Of a stretch of 64,000 nucleotides of DNA, positions 57,052 to 64,000 are shown one piece after another (the stretch's first letter is position 1; the number at the start of each line of letters is the position of its first letter). Location of the stretch: assembly GCA_036927565.1 (NCBI GenBank), contig JAYESD010000005.1, forward strand, positions 85,042,301 to 85,106,300, written 5' to 3'. The position numbers and the translations under genes are program-made. The DNA comes from Tuctoria greenei (Eukaryota; Streptophyta; Magnoliopsida; Poales; Poaceae). Under the pieces are notes generated by a model. That model made no database searches. It worked only from the letters and a program-made list of their open reading frames with translations, and was not told where the DNA came from.

Positions 57052-57500
57052 GGTTCCCGCCACCAAAAGCGCGCGAATCAGCCTCCACCGCCTTTAGGGC
57101 ACCACAGGAGATCCCCATGCCTCGGCTGACCGGGTTTGGCGACAAGACTGTGTCAGCCGAGCTAGGGGGTCGGCTGACCTAGTCCTGCTTCCCCCCCACC
57201 TTGACCGTTCTTTCTCTGAGTGACTGATAAGTGGGCTCATGCTTCATCCGGCGTGAATCGATGTTGGATTCCCTCAAGTACGCCTGGGAATGGGTCCATA
57301 GATCCATGTGATGCCACAAGTCATTGCGTGATTGGCTGAGATGACACTTTTTAGGATTGCTCCCCTCATTCTCCATCAGTTCCGCATAAAAACTCCTACA
57401 TGCACTATTTCTCCACGTACAAGTGGAATTATGTCAAATCTAACTATAATTTGTGTAAGAAATATTTATTCCTTCACATATTTTAGTTATACCATCAACA
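57052..57500 (-). repeat. C/H-type (Athila-like) LTR, 5' part on the minus strand, host of element F
   Basis: Read on the minus strand it starts TGTTGATGGTATA at 57500 and is collinear with the first about 480 bases of the LTR of C, down to gattcgcgcgcttttggtggcgggaacc. There F is inserted, so the rest of the LTR lies left of the window. A perfect inverted repeat (tcagccga/tcggctga) lies at about 57160-57185. No purine tract precedes the start. Confidence 0.8.
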
Positions 57501-57819
57501 GCAGGCATGGAGGTGTATCGCGTTCGAGCCTGTATTTGGATTGGGATGAGTCATTGCCGCGAACGGGACAACATCCGTGTCCAGCTGGGCCTGCTCGGCC
57601 TTTAGTGTGGAGCATCATGTTTCAAGCTGGTCGGCCATCTCGAGGCATTGCACTTCTAGCAGCTTGGGGTTGGCCTACAGCCTCGTATTTGTTGGTCGCC
57701 TTGGTGATGTGACATTCACAGGAGGGATGTTCGCTTCCCTCGGTTCTATCATTGGAACTTGAGTTGTACTCCAGGATATTGTGGAGGGACATAAGTGTAG
57801 ACAGCTGGTACGTCACAGA
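57501..57819. other. Unassigned spacer between LTR fragments
   Basis: About 320 bases with no match I can see to other parts of the window. A 64-codon minus-strand frame (57622-57816) has no recognisable motif. It is probably older element sequence. Confidence 0.4.
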
Positions 57820-58155
57820 TGAAAATCTGAAAGTGCACGGAGAAACCGTTGTAGCACTTCCCCTTAAAGAGTATTCTCAAGGGTATCGAATCCAAGGAAT
57901 GTGTGTGCTAATCTTCTAAATATTTCACCCAAAGACACAAAGCTTGGTGGTAGGCAAGGGAAAGAGTGGATTTCCAAAGAGAAGGGTTTCTAATTCAAAG
58001 CAAGTCGGTCAATAGCAGCTTGTATTGGGCATGGGCTTACCCTGGTCTGCCAGGCGACTCCCGCCAAGAGCCTACATCGTAGTCGAAAGTGGAGGATTAC
58101 AACGGACGGATAGGGTTGTCACCACTTACCACCTACCTCTACAACCCGTAACCAT
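57820..58155 (-). repeat. C/H-type LTR fragment, 3' part
   Basis: Minus strand is collinear with about 24370-24850 of the 5' LTR of C: shared ggtggtgacaaccctatc, ggcgggagtcgcc-like and cttaaggggaaatgctacaa-like blocks, with many substitutions and indels. It joins element H pol directly at about 58155. Confidence 0.75.
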
Positions 58156-59349
58156 GAAGTTTACGATGTCCGCATACCAAGGGTTAGCGTCGGTCACCTT
58201 GAGCAACATATCATCACGTAGGAAATCATTGATAGGTATGTTCGGTGTATTCGGGATTTCTATACGTGAAAGATGATCAACGACAGAATTCTCTACTTTT
58301 TTTTATCTCTTGTCTCCAGGTCAAATTCTTGGAGTAGGAGAATCCATCAGACTAACCTATGTTTAGCATCTCTCTTAGTGAGCAAATACTTCAAAGCACC
58401 ATGGTCTGCGTAGACTATGACTTTTGCTCCAACCAAGTATGATCTAAACTTATCAATAGCAAAGACAACTGCTAGGAGCTCGTTTTCAGTTGAGGCATAG
58501 TTAAGCTGAGCTCCTCATAGAGTCTTGCTAGCGTAGGCTATTGCATGATGCTTGTTATCCTTGGTTTGGCCAAGGACCGCTCCAACGACATAATCACTAG
58601 CATCACACATGATTTCTGGCAGCGTCCAATCAGGGGGTTGAATGATTGGAGCTGCGATGAGTGCCTCCTTGAGGATGCAAAAAAATTGGTGACACTCATC
58701 ATCGAAATCAAAGGGCACATCCTTAGCTAATAGGCTAGTGAGGGGTCTAGCGATTTTGGAAAAAATCCTTGATAAATCGTCGGTAGAACTTTGCATGGCC
58801 TAAAAAGCTATGGATACCCTTAATGTTGGTGGGAGGCGGAAGCTTTTCAATAACTTCAATTTTTGCTTTGTCCACCTCAATCACCCTTTCAGACACCAAG
58901 TGTCCTAAGATGACGCCTTCACGGACCATAAAATGACACTTTTCCCAATTTAGCACCAGGTCCTTCTCTTGGCATCTTTGTAAGACCCTGTCTAGGTTCT
59001 CAAGGCAATGATCAAAAGTCTTTCCATAGACGGAAAAGTCATCCATGAAAACTTCCATGATTTCCTCGATCATGTTCGATAAAATAGACATCATGCACCT
59101 TTGAAACGAAGCGGGTGCATTACACAACCCGAACGACATTTGCCGATAGGCTTATGTTTCGTAAGGGCATGTGAAGGTGGTCATACTTTGATCATCAAGG
59201 TTGATGGGAATTTGATGGTAACAAAAATACCCATCAAGGAAACAAAAGAAGGAATGTTTCACTAGCCGCTCAAGCATTTCATCAATGAAAGGCAGCGGAA
59301 AATGATCCTTTATTGTTGCCTTGTTGAGTTTTCTGTAGTCAATACACAT
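58156..59349 (-). pseudogene. Element H reverse transcriptase and RNase H (Athila type, broken)
   Basis: Minus strand. RT start: MCIDYRKLNKATIKDHFPLP, then YFCYHQIPIN (59152-59349). Next MSFGLCNAPASFQRCM and the catalytic FMDD at 59038-59049, KCHFMVREGVILGHLVSERV and FLGHAKFYRRFIKDF (58747-59139). RNase H: MCDASDYVVGAVLGQ and HHAIAYASKTL (58515-58796), then VENSVVDHLSRIEIPNTP and DANPWYADIVNF near 58160-58290. Integrase should follow but is absent: the frame runs straight into LTR sequence at about 58155. Confidence 0.9.
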
Positions 59350-60300
59350 CCTTCACCCTGTGACGGTTCGTTGAGGAATGAGTTCATTCCTCTCAGTTCG
59401 AACGACCATCATTCCTCCTTTCTTGGGCACCACTTGGACAGGGCTAACCCACTCACTATGAGGAACGGGATAAATTATCCCAACATTCAAGAGTTTAAAG
59501 ACCACCTTCTTGACAACCTCCCGCATAGCATTGTTCAACCTCCTTTGTGGTTCCCTAGATGGTGTGCTAAGAGGGTTGGTGGGAATGCGATGGGTGCAAA
59601 GAGCAGGGCTGATTCCCTTAAGGTCTTGGTGTGAGTAGCCTAGGACGGATCTATGATTTTCTAAGATAGTCATGAGTTTGGCAGTTTCGTCTTGTGAAAG
59701 CTTGTCACTTATGATGACAGGAGCTTCTGCAACACCGTGTAAGAAAGCATAGTGTAGGCCTGGAGGTAGGGTTTTCAACTCAATCGGGGGCTTTTGTGAT
59801 GGATCTTCTTTGGGCAAATCAAATGTCTCTTGCAATTCATCCTATTCTTGGATGAATTGTTCTTCTTCTTGAATTTTAGGAGGGTATAAGAATTGAAGGG
59901 CCATGGCTACCACGATTGGCACACTCTCGGCTAGAGGTTCTGCTAATATATTCTTGGATCGCAAGATGGGAATGGAAAACTTTCTCCCTCCAAGTTTAAC
60001 ATCTAGGTTGCCTTTTGAGGGTGCATCCACGAGTAATTTCTCAATGGGTAATCCTATCATTACATCAAAGTCTTGGACTTTGAAGACATGAAAATCAAGG
60101 CAGAGCTCGATGTTCTCAAGTCTTATAGACACATTTTGCAAAATCCCATATCCTTCCTTGATGTTTCAATAGGAGTCTCTACAGAATTTTCTTGTTGGAG
60201 CCCAGGGTAGATCACCCAAAATGGCTAAAGCACAATTTTCGGAACTGATATTTGCTCCAACAGTGGCATTATAAAGGATGTTTACCATTACCCCTCGAAT
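59350..60300 (-). pseudogene. Element H protease and linker (broken)
   Basis: Minus strand. Near 60240-60290 the protease region reads NATVGANISSENCALAILG at the place where the catalytic Asp-Ser/Thr-Gly would lie, so the active site looks lost. Frame 59842-60141 continues VFKVQDFDVMIGLPIEKLL. Frame 59353-59835 (LPPGLHYAFLHG, LSQDETAKLMTILENHRSVLGYS, GIIYPVPHSEWVSPVQVVPK) leads into RT. Stops and shifts occur near 60150, 59836 and 59350. Confidence 0.8.
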
Positions 60301-61239
60301 AAGACAACGAATGGCTGTTAAGGGTTAGTTTACCCAAATAATTTCAGGTGAAAGCTCAACCTCTACCGTCCATTCCCGACTCATGATCGAGGTCAACTCC
60401 TTGATCGTTTCCTGAAGGAATTTTCCTTTAGGAGGATCAAGGAGTGAGGGGTGTCATTATGGTTTCCTTCCATAACAATCCTTCGAGGTATTTCCAAAAT
60501 CTTCAAGAAGATCTTCCTCGAAGCATAATGGAAACTGCGAAGGCCTAATTTCTTCTTCCTTCGTTGTCTTTGGTTCGGGTGAGGATTTCATAGTCACAAC
60601 ATGGCATGGCTTCCTGTTGAGGAGGTTCATTAAGACCGGCGACGAAGGATGTATTTTCTAGAATGCGTTCTAGAATTTCCCTTCCTTCATTCGGTGTCTT
60701 ATGGAAGAAAGAGCCTCCAGCCGTTATGTTGAGGTATAGGTCAGAATCCTTGTCAAGCCCAAAACAAAAATGTTGTAATAACAAATGTTCGGCAATTGAC
60801 AAGTTCGGTCCTGATCTGGTTAGCAGTGAGAATCTAGCCCAGGCTGTACCTATAGATTCCTTCTCGAATTGCTGAAAGTTGAGAATTTCCCTTTGTAGAG
60901 AGGCAACTTGGGAGAGTGGAAAGAATGCAAGACAAAAATTGTCTCGAAGTTATTTCCATTTTCCATTTGCACTCACAACGGTATGAGTGTACCACTGCTT
61001 CGCTCTTCCCTTGAGGGAAAAGGGAAACAATTTCCACTTTAGTGTTTCTTGTGTCATGCCCTTGGTTAGAAGGCATGAACACAATTTCTCAAAATCCCGC
61101 AGGTGATGGTAGGGATTCTCAGAATCCGTCCCTGAGAAGGATTGCTCCCAAACCATGGCTATAAAGCCAGGGTGGAGTTCATAGCTAGTTGAGCTAATGA
61201 GATACACAGATGGCGGAGGCTCACATAACTCACCCTTAG
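60301..61239 (-). pseudogene. Element H gag (Athila type, broken, cut by CACTA element)
   Basis: Minus strand. The visible gag starts mid-domain at 61239: YELHPGFIAMVWEQSFSG, NPYHHLRDFEKLCSCLLTKG, LKWKLFPFSLKGRAKQWY (60950-61207). It then runs through FFPLSQVASLQREILNFQQ in shifted frames to HFCFGLDKDSDLYLNI and GGSFFHKTPNEGREILERIL (60545-60802). The region 60301-60540 has no clear frame. The gag N-terminus and the 5' LTR would lie beyond CACTA element I. Confidence 0.85.
61237..61239. repeat. Presumed 3-bp target site of CACTA element I
   Basis: TAG directly precedes CACTACAGG. CACTA elements duplicate 3 bp; the second copy would lie right of the window. Confidence 0.4.
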
Positions 61240-61650
61240 CACTACAGGAATTGCGATAATAGACTACGGCTGGAAACCGTCGTCTATAAGACCAAAACTA
61301 TCGTCTATAAGTAATCGACGATGGTATATGGTTATCGATGATGGTTTTTGGTCGTCTATGACAATTTGTCATCTGTAAGGTTATCGACGACGGTTACCAT
61401 CGTCAATAAGTTTATTGATGACGGCCGAATTTTGCTGTCGTTGATAAGAGTCTCCATCCACGTGGCAACGGGGGGAAGATTATCGACGATGGCATAAAGA
61501 AACATCGTCTATAATGCACTAATTGACGACGGTATTCCGACAACCGTCGACGATTCTGGACGCTTATCGACGATGGTTTCTGGGCAGCTATCGTCAATAA
61601 CTTGCCAGTATCGATGATGGTTGAAGAATAACCGTCGTCGATAAGAGATG
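61240..61650. repeat. Terminal inverted repeat start and subterminal repeats of CACTA element I
   Basis: At least twelve copies of tatcgacgatgg or its reverse (ccatcgtcgata, cgtcgtctataa and variants) occur in both orientations between 61265 and 61650. Such arrays are transposase-binding sites in En/Spm elements. A minus-strand frame across them (61412-61717) is a by-product. Confidence 0.88.
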
Positions 61651-61976
61651 CATTAAAAAATAGAAAATACTGCCCTGACTCGATGGCTAGATTACACGAG
61701 AACTTCAAAACAAACATATATACACAGGCACTTCAATAAGCATTTCAAAACACTATACACATGCCACTTCACACTTTGCGAGTTCGGGCGAAGCAAAATA
61801 CAACCGCAAAACGTAAAGAGCTTAGTGAAGTCCCTGGCTTTCGGCTCTGGCACTAGCATTGCCTCCTCGCCTTCGAAATTCCTGTAAAACAGATGACATG
61901 CAAGTCAGTAAATTATGTACTGTAATTTTCTAAAGCATGGAAAGGATCAAAGGAAGCATAGCAAAGCAGGATTATG

Positions 61977-62105
61977 CACTACAAGGATTCCGGTTTATCG
62001 CAACGAAAAATTCGTCGCAATAGGTTGTTTTTCGTCGCAATAGGTCACTGTTGCAACGAAAAAGAGCGTGGCGATAGTTTCCTCTCCTTTGAAAAAATTC
62101 GTCGC
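61977..62105 (+). mobile_element. Second CACTA-like terminus (different family) inside element I
   Basis: CACTACAAGGATTCCGG starts at 61977, followed by gcaacgaaaaa, ttcgtcgcaatagg (twice) and ttcgtcgca repeats unlike those of element I. ATTATG flanks it on both sides (61971-61976 and 62106-62111). No opposite terminus (TAGTG) is seen, so it is a fragment or a one-ended relic. Confidence 0.55.
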
Positions 62106-62310
62106 ATTATGGCAGATACTAAGAGTAAAGGAAACAAGAGATTATGATAAAGCAAAGCAGATACTAAGCAGGATACTAAGAGAAAAGCAGAGAAAATACT
62201 AAGCGGGATACAAAGCATGATACTAAGAGCAAAGTAGAGCAGATACTAAGCAGGATACAAGGAAACAAGAGATACTAAGAGCAAAGCATATACTAAGCAG
62301 GCTTATGACA
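62106..62310. repeat. Degenerate short repeats in an intron or UTR of element I
   Basis: Irregular repetition of gcaaagcagatactaagcagg, gatactaagagcaaag and acaaggaaacaagagat variants. No coding frame is credible. They lie between the exons ending near 62635 and starting at 61881. Confidence 0.6.
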
Positions 62311-64000
62311 GAGTAGAGCAAATCAAGATTAGCGACACATAAAGCGAAAGGCTTAATCGACAATAGATTTGTCTCAGGGGCACAGTTCCAACAATATCTA
62401 AATAGTTCAATGGACGCACACACAAATCTACTAGAATCTATCCGATGAAATAAAGCAAGATATACAAAAAATTTGAAGCACTTCATGTAAGAAGTTATAC
62501 AGCCTTGATAAGTTGAATGTCTTGCCATCTTTGTATACTACGCGTTATGAGTATCTGTTGTGGACAAGCGTGGGTTCCATGGAGAAGGTTTGTCGTTCCA
62601 TCTATCTAGAAAACTATTGGTCCTGGAAACATAGCCTGCAAACACAAAGCAAATCATTATACATGTCATTTATATATTAAAAACGTTAAGTACAACATCT
62701 AGAATGTACCTGCACGACAGCTTGCATCTGTAGCATGAATGAATTTTGATACTCGCCCCTAGCCCTCTGCGCCTTGTCCCTAACCCTCTGCGCCTCGTCC
62801 CTCGCCCCGAGCGTTCCTTTAGTCCTCTGGAGCTCCTCTCAAAGACTCTAGAGCTCCAAATCTCGACTGGCACAGCTGCTACTGGACCCGCCCCGATGCG
62901 ATGAAGAAGCCCTCGAGGAAGCCCGCGCCTGCCTCGAGTCGACCACTCCATCAAAGATGGCTAACCTGCACAACGAAGCAAGACTATTAAATTTTTGTAT
63001 CTCGAAGTCGGTAACAGTAAATTAAAAATAACAAAGATCACCGCCTGTGAGGTTTCTCACCACCGCTTGCATACGCGGCATCGGGAATGATTGGTGCGCT
63101 CTTCCAATCGAACTCTTCGCCTTGAATCCTCCGCGCCTCCTCCCTGTACTTTGCCTGAAAATAAAGAAAAATAACGTCATTAGAACTATTTAAAAGAATT
63201 CAATTAAGTTGAAAAATAACTCACCAAAGCCCGTGTCGCTGTCTGAGAAGACAACTGGTTAGGCTACAACAGGTCACTTCCCAAGTGACCCCTCTTCCAC
63301 ACCTCGATAGGTGCCGACTGCTGACTACTCTCGTACACCTATCGATACATGTTAGCACAATGGGGATTATAAAACTACTTAATAGAATGTGAGTAGCACT
63401 TACCATCCATTTAGCAAGGCGTACATAGCCATCCCCACCTAAGCCATGTTTTCCATCCGTTCCTCTACTCTCTTGATGGGTTTTAGAAAGTGACTGGAAG
63501 CCCTCGCTCACCCAAAGAGCACCAAGGGCACGGTACGCATCCGGACGGCTGACAAGCCACGCTACGCTAACCTGTACAAATTTATTATTGAATGAAAATA
63601 TTGATCATATTAAGATAATGAAGCAAAATAAACTAAAAACTTTACCTCTGTGTATTGCGCCTCCGTCAAGTACGTGTCGGATGAGTCCTTCCCCGGCTCA
63701 TGCTTGTTTGGATGCAACTTGAAGTAATCGTTGGTAGCTTGAGTGCGAGCCGACGATACTGACTGTGTCACGATCTTCCTAGCGCAGTTATGGAAGACGA
63801 GACGAGCTTGATCCGTCTGCTCGACCTCGTTCTCCAAACGATACCGTGCCTGAAAAAATATACAAGTAAATGTATATAACTTATATCAGATTTGTATTAC
63901 ACAAGTATTGTTCATTCTTACCATGAAGTCATGTCAAACAGCCTCCTGGTGGTTGTCGTGAAGAACGTCTTGGGCCCTATAGTAGTCATCCAAAGACGTA

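Larger units (their letters stand above)
61240..64000 (-). mobile_element. Element I: CACTA (En/Spm) DNA transposon, one end only
   Basis: The terminus CACTACAGGAATTGCG starts at 61240 inside H gag. It is followed by a dense array of short subterminal repeats and a minus-strand multi-exon gene running out of the window. Terminus, subterminal repeats and gene content all fit CACTA. The gene reads toward this terminus, so this is the 3' end relative to the gene. Confidence 0.88.
61822..64000 (-). pseudogene. CACTA element I gene, plant transposase (Ptta/En/Spm, Transposase_24-like), multi-exon, partly damaged
   Basis: Read on the minus strand, exons with GT-AG borders can be traced: 64000-63922 (YYRAQDVLHDNHQEAV, then a TGA where Trp fits), 63849-63646 (RYRLENEVEQTDQARLVFH, FKLHPNKHEPGKDSSDTYLT), 63571-63404 (SLSKTHQESRGTDGKHGLGG), 63338-63225 (SAPIEVWKRGHLGSD, one internal TAG), 63154-63042 (AKYREEARRIQGEEFDWKSA), 62965-62710 (Arg/Glu/Gln-rich, coiled-coil-like, with stops) and a last one 61881-61822 (EFRRRGGNASARAESQGLH, then TAA). 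The motifs fit the plant transposase family of CACTA ORF1 proteins, which bind subterminal repeats. An exon near 62635 has an early stop. The N-terminus lies beyond the window. Confidence 0.75.

Noticed and set aside
61412..61717. 101-codon minus-strand frame
   Set aside because: It runs across CACTA subterminal repeats, which are non-coding binding sites.
62670..62954. Independent Arg/Gly-rich minus-strand gene
   Set aside because: The frame that fits the neighbouring exons and GT-AG borders (62965-62710) is a different one; this frame is a shadow of a CACTA exon.
1..64000. Centromeric satellite array
   Set aside because: No long tandem repeat of about 150-180 bases is visible; the centromere suggestion rests only on the CRM-related elements.

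Overview
This window looks like heterochromatin from a flowering plant, most likely a grass. I see no host gene. Almost every base belongs to a transposable element or its remains: SIRE/Maximus-type Ty1/copia, Tekay-type and CRM-type Ty3/gypsy chromoviruses, Athila-type gypsy elements and a CACTA (En/Spm) DNA transposon. Two CRM-related (centromere-type) elements suggest a centromeric or pericentromeric position, although no satellite array is visible. I cannot name the species. All boundaries were read by eye from LTR termini, PBS/PPT motifs and target-site duplications (TSDs).

Layout. CACTA element I begins at 61240 and runs off the right edge; it appears to have inserted into H. H is a minus-strand Athila-type gypsy element (about 57.05-61.24 kb). 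F, a minus-strand SIRE-type copia element, lies inside an LTR at the left end of H. F is split into 877-2021 and 52458-57051. At the far left, G (1-876) is the 3' end of a plus-strand LTR of the same copia family, abutting F. B, a plus-strand Tekay chromovirus (2022-52452, TSD TTGTG), splits F. B in turn carries A (copia, 4022-18517, TSD ACCTA) in its 5' LTR, C (non-autonomous Athila-type, 23329-32783, TSD ATGTG) in its pol, and D (copia, 35409-50066, TSD GACTT) in its 3' LTR. J, a minus-strand non-autonomous CRM relative (10960-15504, TSD CTTAA), lies in the RNase H region of A. E, a CRM element (41189-48512, TSD CGATG/CGACG), lies in the 3' LTR of D. The nest is five deep along H, F, B, D, E.

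How the parts work. Most gag-pol frames are broken by stops and frameshifts. Two frames stand out. J has one uninterrupted 691-codon ORF that joins a gag-like domain to a tail homologous to the CRM polyprotein C-terminus, which runs on into the 3' LTR. C has a gag-protease frame open except for a single TAG, and it lacks reverse transcriptase and integrase. J and C would depend on enzymes from relatives (CRM elements such as E for J; an Athila-type donor for C).

Other points to note: a histone-H3-tail-like N-terminus on the leader ORF of B, PBS-like units duplicated inside the LTR of C, inverted repeats in C and H, a shared UAG at the gag-protease junction of two copia copies, and palindrome arrays in the LTR of B.
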